In this document: positions 17,680-25,664 of the stretch, one piece after another
Layout of the letters: every line of letters starts with the position of its first letter
How positions within the stretch are numbered: position 1 is the stretch's first letter
Origin: Acidimicrobiaceae bacterium
Lineage (GTDB): Bacteria; Actinomycetota; Acidimicrobiia; Acidimicrobiales; Aldehydirespiratoraceae
Assembly: GCA_028819005.1 (NCBI GenBank)
Contig: JAPPMP010000021.1
Span: forward strand, 42,125 to 83,482
DNA length: 41,358 nt
Reading direction: 5' to 3'
The notes under the pieces: generated by a model
What the model saw: only the letters and a program-made list of their open reading frames with translations
Told to the model about the DNA's origin: nothing
Database searches by the model: none
Position numbers and translations under genes: made by a program

Positions 17680-19497
17680 TCACGAAAGGCCTTCGAACGG
17701 ATCGGCTGGTTGGTTCGATTGCCGGCCTGCGGGCGCCTGTGACAGGTCTGCTTCGGCGGAGCGGGTGGCCCAAGCCGGGAACGGGAACTCCACCAGCAGC
17801 GGAACCGGGAGCCGCGGCTGGGCCACGAACATCGATCCGGGTTTGAGGATCGTGGCCCGTTGGCGCTGCACCGCGGGCAGGAACCCGTACTGCTCGCGCC
17901 CCGCCTCGCCGCTGTCGAGCCGGCCCACCACGCGCACAGCGCTGTTGGCCACGACCCGGCGCTCGACCTCGCTGGCGGTCTGTTGCGCTCCGATCAGGAT
18001 GATTCCCAGGCTGCGACCCCGTTCGGCCACGTCCAGCAGAATCTCCTTGATGGGGCTGCTGTTGTCGCGCGGGGCGTACTTGTTGAGCTCGTCCAAAACG
18101 ATGAACTGCAACGGTTCAGATGTGCCGCTGCGTTCCTTGTCTTCGAAGGCCTGACGCAGCACCACTCCGACTACGAAGCGTTTGGCCCGGTCATGCAGCA
18201 GGTGGATGTCGATGACCGTCAACTGCTGGGAGTCGAGATCGATCGAGTGTGCGGGCGCATCGTCGAAGTCGGCGCGGATGAGATGCTCGACATGGCGAAC
18301 TGAGGCGTTCAGGCGTCTAATGAAGGCGTTGATGGTGCCGCTGCCGATGGCACGGCCCGACCAGCGCGGGTCCACCGGCTGATCCGGGTCGTCGGGGATG
18401 AGTATCGACTCGATCACCTCCGCCAACTGACGGAAGGTCCGTATCGTCTTGCGTTCGATTTGCACCGTTCCGGCCGAGGTGTCGGAGTCGTGGGCGCACT
18501 GCGCCAACCGTTCGGTGACCGACTGCACGACGATGGTGTAGTGCTGTCGTTCGTCTTCGGCGTCGGCGAACAGGAACGGCAGCAGACGCCGGCTGCAGAA
18601 GTCGGCGATTGTCCAGAAATATGGGCGCACCCCGGTAGTTCGAGCCCCAGTGGCGGGTGTGGCGTTGGGGTCGCCTTGCCGGGGCGGGGCTAGGACGCCG
18701 ACCGAGCGGAACGGCGCGGCTTGCAGCCCGAGCGCTCCGTAGCGGGCGCGTTGAGCTTCATCGAGGCGGGTGTTGAGGTGGTCCAAGAACAGCAGGTCCT
18801 CGCCTTTGACATTGAATATCAGGCCTTTGGTGTGCGCGGCTGCGGCGCCGAGAACCCCGGAGTTGAACAACGAATACAAAAGGAACGTCGCGTAGCTGGT
18901 CTTGGTGGCGACGCCGGAGATCCCGCTGATGTTGATGTGCGCGCCTTTGGTGCCGTCGATGAAGTCGAGATCGAGGCAGATCGGATCTTCGTCGCGGCTC
19001 AGCCCGGCGGGCAATCGGCGTTCGACCTCGTCAAAATCGAGCGCTGCGTCCCGTTCAGCGTCGACCGCCCGCCGCACCTCAGTTCCTGGAAGCGGCGGAA
19101 CGAACGTCTCGGGCACTACGCGGGTCACCTGCACCAGAGCTGCCTCCGTCACCTCCGCCGGCAGGATTCCGTCCGAAATCAAGAACACGTCGCTGTCGAA
19201 GCGAGCGCCCTCGTGTCGGGCTCGAACCTGGCTGACGATTCCGTACAGCTTTATCTTGTCGCCGTTCGGCAACTCGCGGTCGATGGCGACGACATCGTCG
19301 AGCTGCAGGTGATGTTCGGGGGCCAGTGCTACCCAGAACTCCAGTGGCGTAGCATCATCGGTGCCGAGCACACGTCCCAGGCCGTTCACGGCCACGACTC
19401 TACAACCGAGCGACGCGCACGCGTATCCGAGTGCCGGCTCAGACGTCCGGGTGCATGTGAATTCATACGGACTCAGCGTGCCGGGAAGAACTTTCAT
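17680..19497 (-). CDS. herA: HerA-like hexameric DNA-translocating ATPase
   Basis: A ~605-residue protein. An N-terminal ~150-residue beta-rich region, like the HAS-barrel of HerA, precedes a FtsK/HerA-type ATPase. Walker B is FIVLDELNKYAP (~464), and the following ILIGAQQTASEVER segment fits sensor and arginine-finger regions. The P-loop position reads GISGVATKTS (~190), where HerA normally has GMTGSGKT, so both canonical glycines are displaced. HerA works with NurA in end resection, and sbcD and sbcC follow directly. The start at 19497 (MKVLPGTL) is preferred to a GTG at 19512. The start codon lies inside an AT-rich segment shared with the small coiled-coil gene that diverges from it. Confidence 0.85.
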   Translation of the reverse strand: MKVLPGTLSPYEFTCTRTSEPALGYACASLGCRVVAVNGLGRVLGTDDATPLEFWVALAPEHHLQLDDVVAIDRELPNGDKIKLYGIVSQVRARHEGARFDSDVFLISDGILPAEVTEAALVQVTRVVPETFVPPLPGTEVRRAVDAERDAALDFDEVERRLPAGLSRDEDPICLDLDFIDGTKGAHINISGISGVATKTSYATFLLYSLFNSGVLGAAAAHTKGLIFNVKGEDLLFLDHLNTRLDEAQRARYGALGLQAAPFRSVGVLAPPRQGDPNATPATGARTTGVRPYFWTIADFCSRRLLPFLFADAEDERQHYTIVVQSVTERLAQCAHDSDTSAGTVQIERKTIRTFRQLAEVIESILIPDDPDQPVDPRWSGRAIGSGTINAFIRRLNASVRHVEHLIRADFDDAPAHSIDLDSQQLTVIDIHLLHDRAKRFVVGVVLRQAFEDKERSGTSEPLQFIVLDELNKYAPRDNSSPIKEILLDVAERGRSLGIILIGAQQTASEVERRVVANSAVRVVGRLDSGEAGREQYGFLPAVQRQRATILKPGSMFVAQPRLPVPLLVEFPFPAWATRSAEADLSQAPAGRQSNQPADPFEGLS

Positions 19498-19506
19498 TAT
19501 TTTCCA

Positions 19507-19536
19507 TTGCACATTGATCTTGAACTGGATTAGGGT
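19507..19536 (+). promoter_or_regulatory. Promoter of the first small coiled-coil gene (conserved element, copy 1)
   Basis: TTGCAC at 19507-19512, an 18-bp spacer, and TAGGGT at 19531-19536, followed by 6 nt and ATG at 19543, predict a leaderless mRNA. About 55 bp around it, from TTTCATTA to ATGGA, align closely with the region before the third copy (38893-38949). Confidence 0.6.
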
Positions 19537-19542
19537 TCAGAC

Positions 19543-19845
19543 ATGGAAGCGGACGCCATCGTGTAACTCGTCACCATCGTGGTGACAGCCATGGGAATCG
19601 TCTGGCACCAACAACACAGCACCAACCAACTCCGGACGGAGTTCCGCGAAGACAACCGGCAACTCCGCGAAGACTTCAATACCGCGAACCGCGAACTCCG
19701 CGAAGACTTCAAAGTGCTGCGCGACGACCACGACAAGCTCCGCGACGCCGTCGCCCAGAACGGGCAGCGACTCGCCCGCATCGAGGGACACTTGGGCATC
19801 GGCATTCCTTCCACCGACGACCCAAGCGACCCCGTACCGGAGTAG
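19543..19845 (+). pseudogene. Small membrane-anchored coiled-coil protein, copy 1, with a premature stop
   Basis: From the ATG at 19543 the frame is the same as copy 2 (19855-20142), but codon 8 is TAA (19564-19566) where copy 2 has CAA, a single C-to-T change. After the stop the frame runs on for 94 codons. The C-terminal part is well conserved: a WHQQ motif, a heptad-like Arg/Glu/Asp-rich coiled coil with repeated LRED blocks, then LARIEGHLGIG and an acidic tail. A GTG at 19579 or an ATG at 19591 could restart translation without the N-terminal half of the membrane helix. I therefore call it a probable pseudogene or a shortened form. Function is unknown. Confidence 0.6.
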
Positions 19846-19854
19846 ATCGACGCC

Positions 19855-20142
19855 ATGGAAGCGGACACGATCGTGCAACTCGTCACCGTCGTGGTGGCAG
19901 CCATGGGAATCATCTGGCACCAACAACGCGGCACCACTCAACTCCGTTCAGAATTTCGCGAAGGCATGGGATCGCTGCGCAAAGAGTTCAACGACGGGTT
20001 CAAGTCGCTTCGCGAGGACCATGACAAACTCCGCGACGCCGTCACGCAGAACGGCCAGCGACTTGCCCGTATCGAAGGACACCTGGGCATCGGCATTCCT
20101 CCCACCGACGGCCCGAGTGACCCGGAGCCGCGGCCCGGTTGA
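19855..20142 (+). CDS. Small membrane-anchored coiled-coil protein, copy 2 (unknown family)
   Basis: A 95-residue protein: one N-terminal transmembrane helix (about residues 5-21, VQLVTVVVAAMGIIW), then WHQQ, a charged coiled coil (~25-70), LARIEGHLGIGIPPTDG and a short Pro/acidic tail. It starts 9 bp after copy 1 and is about 80% identical to it, so the pair is a tandem duplication. A third relative is at 38945-39175. I do not recognise a named family; short one-helix coiled-coil proteins of this kind are known among phage holin-associated and toxin-related proteins, but nothing here shows such a role. Its position between herA and mcrC, and of copy 3 next to a helicase fusion, suggests a link with DNA-processing genes. 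Confidence 0.7.
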   Translation: MEADTIVQLVTVVVAAMGIIWHQQRGTTQLRSEFREGMGSLRKEFNDGFKSLREDHDKLRDAVTQNGQRLARIEGHLGIGIPPTDGPSDPEPRPG

Positions 20143-20180
20143 TCTCGGAGGGCGGCTGCTTCGACGGTGGTGGTTTCGGG

Positions 20181-21536
20181 CTAGGTCGAGTAGCCGACGA
20201 GATGGTCGGCGAGGGCTGTGATCTGATCTCGTATGCTTTGCGGGCTGCCGGACAAGTCGATGCCTACGGCATGGAGTCGTGTCCCCACGTTCCTGACTTC
20301 GATGCTGGACTTTGCCAGGCGCGCGGGCGAGGAGTCGGAACGGTCCGCTGCATCGCCGTCGCCCGTTTCGTTGGCATCGACACAGTAGATCAGCGTGCCG
20401 CAACGGTGGTCGAGTGCCGTCGTGTAAGCCAATAACTGATAGTAGTCGGCATGGGTCGCCCAGATTCCTGAGCCGGCATCCTCCGCCGCGGCGGACTCGT
20501 AAGCTTCGCGGAGTTTGTACTTGATGTCGGCGACCCCGACGCTTGTACCGTCCCGGCTGAGCAGCAGATCCGGTTTGATCCTCACGTTTCCATCTGTGTC
20601 CAGCGTGCTGGACTTCTGCCCCTCAACCTCCAGACGACCGCTCAGTTCCTGTCGCAGACGTTCTGTGACAAACCTCTCGAAGAGTTTGTTCATGTCCAGC
20701 ATGAACGCCGAGGCCGTTGTGTCACCGTGCTGGTCCTGCAGCGTGAGGTTGGCCAGGATCAGGCGGGCAAGATGCATCGCATGCAGGTAGTGGTCGTTGA
20801 GCCGAGTGAAGGTGATGCGTTCTAGATCGTCCGCGTCGGTCGGCACGTCGGCCACGTCTTCCAAGGCAACTAGCAGACGCATGATTCGACGTCGGTCTAC
20901 GGGCTTCACCCCGGCGACCCGTATCGCTCGTCGCATCGCCGCCTTGAGATAGCGGTTCTCGGCAACGTCGGCCGTGAAGTCGTCATAGGAGCAGGCCATC
21001 GGAACCAGGAGTCCACCCCTGCGGAACTGGCGCGTGAAGTCGAGCCGCCCGCGCAACGCCAGCAGGTCTTCTTCTTCGTGACGGTACGAGTGGTAGTGCC
21101 CTCGGGCCAGCGTCGTTTCTGCCCTGCGCGCGAAGAACGAGATCAACTCCGATAACAGATCGTCGGTCTCTGCGTAGTCGATCGCCCCCGGCTGCCGGGC
21201 TTCTTCTGGCAGACCGACTTCCAGCAGCAGAAACAGGTTCTCCAGGTTGATCTTGGGCCTCACCATGACCCGCAGCCCGTCTATCGTGAACCCCCCGACG
21301 AACTGCTTCGCGGTGATTTTCCAATACCCGGCTCCAGAATCGGGCTGCACCGACAACCAGGGCAGGTCCCTGAGCCGTCGCGCCAGTGATTCGCTCAGCT
21401 CGATCCGCCGCGTCTCCCACTCCACCAGTGTGACCGGCTCCAATTCGACCGGCGGATCATCGACCCGCGGCTCATCGACCGCGGGCATCCGGTGAGCGAT
21501 CTCCGACTCCTCAAGCACACTCGCGACAACCGACAT
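20181..21536 (-). CDS. mcrC: McrC-type nuclease subunit of a McrBC restriction system
   Basis: A 451-residue McrC-family protein. The N-terminal ~190 residues carry the family's beta-rich domain, with a segment around GYWKITAKQFVGGF. The C-terminal PD-(D/E)xK nuclease core is seen as an Asp in KPDLLL (~322) and the DIKYK motif (~340). McrC cuts DNA when stimulated by the McrB GTPase ring after McrB binds modified DNA. Its start lies 12 bp after the mcrB stop, so the two form an operon in the usual order, mcrB first. Confidence 0.9.
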   Translation of the reverse strand: MSVVASVLEESEIAHRMPAVDEPRVDDPPVELEPVTLVEWETRRIELSESLARRLRDLPWLSVQPDSGAGYWKITAKQFVGGFTIDGLRVMVRPKINLENLFLLLEVGLPEEARQPGAIDYAETDDLLSELISFFARRAETTLARGHYHSYRHEEEDLLALRGRLDFTRQFRRGGLLVPMACSYDDFTADVAENRYLKAAMRRAIRVAGVKPVDRRRIMRLLVALEDVADVPTDADDLERITFTRLNDHYLHAMHLARLILANLTLQDQHGDTTASAFMLDMNKLFERFVTERLRQELSGRLEVEGQKSSTLDTDGNVRIKPDLLLSRDGTSVGVADIKYKLREAYESAAAEDAGSGIWATHADYYQLLAYTTALDHRCGTLIYCVDANETGDGDAADRSDSSPARLAKSSIEVRNVGTRLHAVGIDLSGSPQSIRDQITALADHLVGYST

Positions 21537-21548
21537 CTCGTCGTGTCT

Positions 21549-23960
21549 CTACTCGCCGCCCGCTGTTGACTCACCGCCGTCTGGACCCAGCGACTCGATC
21601 TGTTCAAACGTTCTCGTCGGTTTTGAATCTTCGGTCAGGTCGGCTTCGCGCGCGGTCTCACCACGACCGTGTCGCCCTAGCACAGCGTCTAGGCGGAATT
21701 GCTTGATCTTGTCGGTCCGGCCGAAGAGTTGGTCCTCGATGAAGGGTTCAATGTTGTATTCCCAGACGCGCTCGAAGCCTCCCTCGTTGAGGCCGGGCTT
21801 CATGAAATGGCTTGGCCCCAGCTGCAGGTGATCCCCGCCAAGCTCTCTTTCGAGTTCGCTATTGACTGCGGATACCAGGGCAGGTACCCAAGCTTGGTCG
21901 GGCGCGTTTTTGTAGGTCCACTTTCGCAGCAGGCTCGCTGTCGGTTCTCGCTCGGGGAAGAAGGGCACGAAATGGAACCGCCTGCGCATGGCCGCGTCGA
22001 TGAGCGCGATCGAGCGGTCGGCGGTGTTCATCGTGCCGATGAACCAGATGTTCTTCGGCAGTTTGAAGCTGTCGTCGGGTCTGTGCATCACCGCTATCGA
22101 CTTGTCCCGGTATTCGAGCAGGTAGAGCAGCTCGCCGAGCACTCTGGGAAGGTTTGCCCGGTTGATCTCGTCGATCACCATGACGTGCTGATCGGGATGG
22201 TCCGCCGCATGTTCAGCCAGCCTCGCAAGCGGTCCCGGCGTCAGTTCGTAGGTCATCTGATTGTCGTCGTCGGTGACCGGGCGGTAGCCCTCGAAGAAGT
22301 CCTCATAGGAGTACGCCGGATGGAACTGCACCAGGCTCCGCGTCTCGTCCTCGGGCGCCAACGCTTCGGCCAGAGTCTGCGCCAGGTAGGTCTTGCCGGT
22401 CCCAGGCGGACCATAGAGGATGATCTGCCCCTTGTCTTTGAGCAGACCAACGAGTTCCTCGAGATACTCCCACTTGCAGTACAGCCTCTCCGCGGCATCT
22501 GCCAAACGGTCTTCCATCTCAAGCTCGTCAACACTCGGCGGGTCTTGCTTGACGCTGGGATTGCGGTCACCGGGATCGATACCGTGCTCCGCCAGATATT
22601 GGATCCGATACGGTGCGTCACGCTTACGCAATCCGTATATGGTCTGCGGGCCGTTCAACATGGAGTTCAAATCCGCCGCAAGGACTTCTCTAGAAATGCC
22701 AGTCTGGAGCCACTCAACTGCTCTGCGTCGGCTCAACCCGTCCCCGAACGAAGGGTCGTGCTCGTAGGGGCCCTGAACGCGCCCAATCGCAACTCGCCGA
22801 GAGTCGAGTTCAGGTCGCTTCTGCGGCATGACGACAAAGTCGTCAACCTGCATTTCTCTGCCAAACCTCCAGATCTGGTCTCGTGCACTAGTCCCCCAAT
22901 GGGTAAGGCCTAACTCGTTCATGAGTTCGCCGAGTTCTTGACGGCTAGCAAACATCTCGAGATCCATGGTCAAGTCCAGATCCCATCCGAGAGTGATTAC
23001 GCTGTGGTTGAGATTGTGCCGTTCCATCTCACCGTTTGGGCCCGCACGCACAAGCCAGGTTCTCGGCGCTTCGGCCCGCGACTGCCGGTACTCGCACCAC
23101 TGCCCGATTATCGAGGAATGGCTATTCCTCAGTGATTCTTCAAGAACATCCTGATCGTACAGATGCCGTTCAACCAGGGCCGGGTCCAGCACCTCAGGGT
23201 TCTTGTCGTGCTTCAACGCGTGCTCAATCCAGCGGTGAACAACAGTTCCGATGCTGTTGATTGAGCCCGGCGAACGTCCACGGGAGCGCAAGTGTTCGAG
23301 GTATTCTTCCAAGCGTTCTCCCCAAAGCTCGGTTTCGTCATCCTGGAGTGACTCGAGGTACTCGCACCATCGACGGATGTGGCCAAGGTAGCCCTTGAGG
23401 GAGTCCTCGGACAGATCCGGACCCTGCTCAAGCAGATTATGTCTCGCTTGAGTTTGGTCAAATTCTCCAGGATCGGCGCTCCGCGCTAATGCTTGGCTGA
23501 TCCAGCGCCGGAGAATGAACCTCTTGGTATTGATCGTGGGTTCTTCATAGCCCTGATCGCGCAGTTGCTCGAAGTACTCCTCCAAGCGCTCTTCCCAATA
23601 CTCGCTTTCGTCATTGTGTTGGTGTCGCCGGTTCGGACTCTCAGGCGCGTGCCATTGGCCTGATCTCGTATCCTGGGTCTGCCAATGCTCACACCAGCGT
23701 CTGATGTGGCCTGTATAGGACCGGAGTGAGCCCTCCGCAAGGTTTGGATTTCGGTCATCCAGTTGATGATCCACTCGAGCTTGGTCGAACGTTGCGGGAT
23801 CCGTACCCCGAGACAACGTATAGCCGATCCAGTCTTTGAGAACCGAACTAGTCTCATCAATCAGGCTGTTCGAAAGACCGCGATCTCCCAAACCGTTCAG
23901 ATATTCCTCTAGACGTTTCTGCCAAAGCTGAGTTTGATCGGGGTTGCTGGAAACGCTCAT
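21549..23960 (-). CDS. mcrB: McrB-type AAA+ GTPase with three integrase-SAM-like N-terminal repeats and a PUA/EVE-like reader domain
   Basis: A ~803-residue protein. Three ~85-residue repeats (about residues 12-97, 120-207, 211-297) share the pattern W..(R/C)LEEY..L, RWI..AL, FD, S.R.Y.GHIRRWCE. This resembles the SAM-like core-binding domain of tyrosine recombinases. A ~160-residue domain follows (WLVRAG, VDDFVVMPQK, AIGRVQGPY), which looks like a PUA/EVE-type modified-base reader. The C-terminal McrB motor has GPPGTGKTY (~515), VMVIDEINRANLP (~592) and WFIGTMNTADRS (~642). I chose the ATG at 23960 because GCGAGGAC lies ~10 nt upstream; an ATG at 23990 would add ten residues. The repeats should bind DNA and probably define the target, which is inference. 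Confidence 0.88.
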   Translation of the reverse strand: MSVSSNPDQTQLWQKRLEEYLNGLGDRGLSNSLIDETSSVLKDWIGYTLSRGTDPATFDQARVDHQLDDRNPNLAEGSLRSYTGHIRRWCEHWQTQDTRSGQWHAPESPNRRHQHNDESEYWEERLEEYFEQLRDQGYEEPTINTKRFILRRWISQALARSADPGEFDQTQARHNLLEQGPDLSEDSLKGYLGHIRRWCEYLESLQDDETELWGERLEEYLEHLRSRGRSPGSINSIGTVVHRWIEHALKHDKNPEVLDPALVERHLYDQDVLEESLRNSHSSIIGQWCEYRQSRAEAPRTWLVRAGPNGEMERHNLNHSVITLGWDLDLTMDLEMFASRQELGELMNELGLTHWGTSARDQIWRFGREMQVDDFVVMPQKRPELDSRRVAIGRVQGPYEHDPSFGDGLSRRRAVEWLQTGISREVLAADLNSMLNGPQTIYGLRKRDAPYRIQYLAEHGIDPGDRNPSVKQDPPSVDELEMEDRLADAAERLYCKWEYLEELVGLLKDKGQIILYGPPGTGKTYLAQTLAEALAPEDETRSLVQFHPAYSYEDFFEGYRPVTDDDNQMTYELTPGPLARLAEHAADHPDQHVMVIDEINRANLPRVLGELLYLLEYRDKSIAVMHRPDDSFKLPKNIWFIGTMNTADRSIALIDAAMRRRFHFVPFFPEREPTASLLRKWTYKNAPDQAWVPALVSAVNSELERELGGDHLQLGPSHFMKPGLNEGGFERVWEYNIEPFIEDQLFGRTDKIKQFRLDAVLGRHGRGETAREADLTEDSKPTRTFEQIESLGPDGGESTAGGE

Positions 23961-24098
23961 GGGCGGGAGTCCTCGCTGTTGGGTTGTCATTGAACAAGCC
24001 GATTGATAGCTCAGATGAGAGTAGCTGGGCGAACCTTTGGGAGTGAGAACTGGGCGCGGGGTCCTGTTTGCTGAGTTCAGGGCCCGACTTTCGGACTG

Positions 24099-24818
24099 TC
24101 AGTTCTTGTACCGCCTCCGCACGCGAAAGACCCGGCGAGGTGGCGGGCGCTGTGAGGGGCGCGGAGCGGAGTGTCGCGGACCATCGGTGCTGTCCGGCCG
24201 ACCTGACTGCCGCCACTTGCACCACCCTCGGATATGGGACGTATAGCTCCTGCGAGAATTCTCCGAGAGATCCAAAGGACCCACGAACGTCTCGAACAGA
24301 TCCTCATCGAACACCTCCGGGCTCCGCCCGGCCCACAACGCATAATCGATCCAACGCGACACAATGCTCTTGGTATCCGAGACCGTCCCCGGGGCACGGT
24401 TCGCTGCGCGCAACGCCGCCAAATACTCCTCAAGACACTGCCGCCAAACCTCATGAACATCGCCACTGTCAGGACTCACACGGTCGCCGACCGGTCGTCG
24501 GTGCCCACTTCTCGCCACGCGCCCGCGAGGGCTGCGGACCTCACCACCTGACTGCCGCCACTTGCACCACCTTCGGATATGGGATGTATAGCTCCTGCGA
24601 GAATTCTCCGAGAGATCCAAAGGACCCACGAACGTCTCGAACAGATCCTCATCGAACACCTCCGGGCTCCGCCCGGCCCACAACGCATAATCGATCCAAC
24701 GCGACACAATGCTCTTGGTATCCGAGACCGTCCCCGGGGCACGGTTCGCTGCGAGCAACGCCGCCAAATACTCCTCAAGACACTGCCGCCAAACCTCACG
24801 GCACGCCTGACCTGCCAT
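24099..24818 (-). CDS. Orphan reading frame with two near-identical integrase-SAM-like modules (decaying or spare McrB specificity repeats)
   Basis: 239 codons. Two ~84-residue modules (about residues 9-92 and 124-207) differ at only two residues. They are clearly homologous to the three McrB repeats: LEEYLAAL, SRWIDYALW, EVFDEDLFE, RRSYTSHIR, WCKWRQS. The ~30 residues between and after them are Arg/Pro/Gly-rich and look like out-of-frame sequence, as if linkers had been frameshifted. A TAGACA lies 6 nt before the ATG at 24818, suggesting a leaderless start. It ends 108-138 bp before mcrB on the same strand. No catalytic or ATPase domain is present. It may be a real DNA-binding protein, a remnant of a longer McrB N-terminus, or a donor of modules. 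Confidence 0.55.
   Translation of the reverse strand: MAGQACREVWRQCLEEYLAALLAANRAPGTVSDTKSIVSRWIDYALWAGRSPEVFDEDLFETFVGPLDLSENSRRSYTSHIRRWCKWRQSGGEVRSPRGRVARSGHRRPVGDRVSPDSGDVHEVWRQCLEEYLAALRAANRAPGTVSDTKSIVSRWIDYALWAGRSPEVFDEDLFETFVGPLDLSENSRRSYTSHIRGWCKWRQSGRPDSTDGPRHSAPRPSQRPPPRRVFRVRRRYKN
24201..24798. repeat. 253-bp direct duplication of one McrB-type module
   Basis: 24201-24453 and 24546-24798 align without gaps at an offset of 345 bp, with only three mismatches that I find (about 99% identity). Each copy encodes one complete module on the minus strand. The 92 bp between them do not match the flanks. The near identity means the duplication is recent, whereas the three repeats inside mcrB have diverged. 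Confidence 0.9.
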
Positions 24819-24836
24819 ACACAGTGTCTACCACAG

Positions 24837-24849
24837 GGACTGTCAGTCC
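24837..24849. promoter_or_regulatory. 13-bp interrupted palindrome in a divergent promoter region
   Basis: GGACT-GTC-AGTCC is a 5-bp inverted repeat with a 3-bp centre. It lies between the divergent starts at 24818 (orphan module gene) and 24888 (AIM24-like gene), where a repressor could control both. Such a short palindrome can occur by chance. Confidence 0.25.
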
Positions 24850-24874
24850 TCTACCAATTCGCCGTGGCGGCAGA

Positions 24875-24880
24875 TAGGGT
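24875..24880 (+). promoter_or_regulatory. -10 box of a leaderless promoter for the AIM24-like gene
   Basis: TAGGGT is followed by 7 nt and the ATG at 24888, without a Shine-Dalgarno sequence. This also fixes the start: the frame is open for another 103 codons upstream, but that part is antisense to the module gene. Confidence 0.5.
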
Positions 24881-24887
24881 GACGGCC

Positions 24888-25571
24888 ATGCAGGTAGATA
24901 TTCGTCACGCTCCCAGTTTTGCCGTCGCCAGGTGCACGCTCGGGGGTGGTGAGCAGGTCAAAGTCGAGGCTGGCGCCATGTCGGCCCATTCTTCAGGGAT
25001 GTCGCTCGAGGCCAAGGTGGAAGGCGGCATGCTCAAGGGGCTCAAGCGCAGTGTGTTGGGCGGTGAGTCGCTGTTCGTTTCCACCTACACCGCCCCGGCA
25101 GCGGGCGGCTGGGTGGATGTGGCCGCCAAGCTGCCCGGCGATCTCCGGGTGATCGAACTCGACGGTTCCCAAGCGTGGATTATCGAGCGAGGCAATTGGC
25201 TGGCCTCTGACGCCTCGGTGGTGATGGACACCAAGTGGGGTGGATTCAAGTCGATGTTCGGCGGTGAAGGAGGGTTCATGGCCCACGCCGAGGGCACCGG
25301 CAGCTTGTTAGTTGCCTCCTATGGAGCGATCGACGTGATCTCGCTTGCTGCCGGCGAAACAGTGGTGGTGGACACCAGCCACATGCTGGCATTTCCCGAC
25401 ACCGTCAGCTACGAGTTGCGCCGGGCCGTGGAAGGCCGCTCGATCCAGTCGATGAAGTCGGGCGAAGGTTTCGTATTCCACTTCAGCGGCCCTGGGGACA
25501 TCCTGACCCAGACCCGCAACCAAGCACAGCTCATCGCTTGGATCAACACCGAGATCGGCTCTCGCGAATAG
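24888..25571 (+). CDS. AIM24/TIGR00266-family protein
   Basis: A 227-residue all-beta protein. It shows the features of the AIM24 family, bacterial relatives of a mitochondrial biogenesis factor: VKVEAGAMSAHS near residue 25, GLKRSVLGGESLF near residue 53, and FMAHAEGTG plus LASYGAIDVISL near residues 128-145. Its biochemical role in bacteria is not established. The start at 24888 was chosen from the leaderless -10 box and because the family sequence begins there. The last 11 codons and the TAG stop are part of a 35-bp direct repeat, the second copy of which lies in the gap before vapC. Confidence 0.8.
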   Translation: MQVDIRHAPSFAVARCTLGGGEQVKVEAGAMSAHSSGMSLEAKVEGGMLKGLKRSVLGGESLFVSTYTAPAAGGWVDVAAKLPGDLRVIELDGSQAWIIERGNWLASDASVVMDTKWGGFKSMFGGEGGFMAHAEGTGSLLVASYGAIDVISLAAGETVVVDTSHMLAFPDTVSYELRRAVEGRSIQSMKSGEGFVFHFSGPGDILTQTRNQAQLIAWINTEIGSRE

Positions 25572-25638
25572 CGGGGCCCGGCAAAACGACGTTCATGCTG
25601 ACCTGGATCAACACCGAGATCGGCTCTCGCGAATAGCG
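25539..25638 (+). repeat. 35-bp perfect direct repeat including the stop codon, 65 bp apart
   Basis: 25539-25573 and 25604-25638 are identical over 35 bp. The first copy contains the last codons and TAG stop of the AIM24-like gene. The second lies after it, before the convergent vapC gene. It is the same arrangement as at the MFS 3' end. Confidence 0.9.
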
Positions 25639-25664
25639 ACAAGCATGGATAGGTGCCGGGGAGA

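Noticed and set aside
23200-24818. Tyrosine recombinase gene, suggested by the integrase-SAM-like modules
   Set aside because: No catalytic domain with the R-H-R-Y residues follows any module; the modules belong to McrB or stand alone.
24579-24887. Long upstream extension of the AIM24 reading frame
   Set aside because: It is antisense to the module gene and has an Arg/Pro-rich shadow composition. The leaderless box and family start point to the ATG at 24888.
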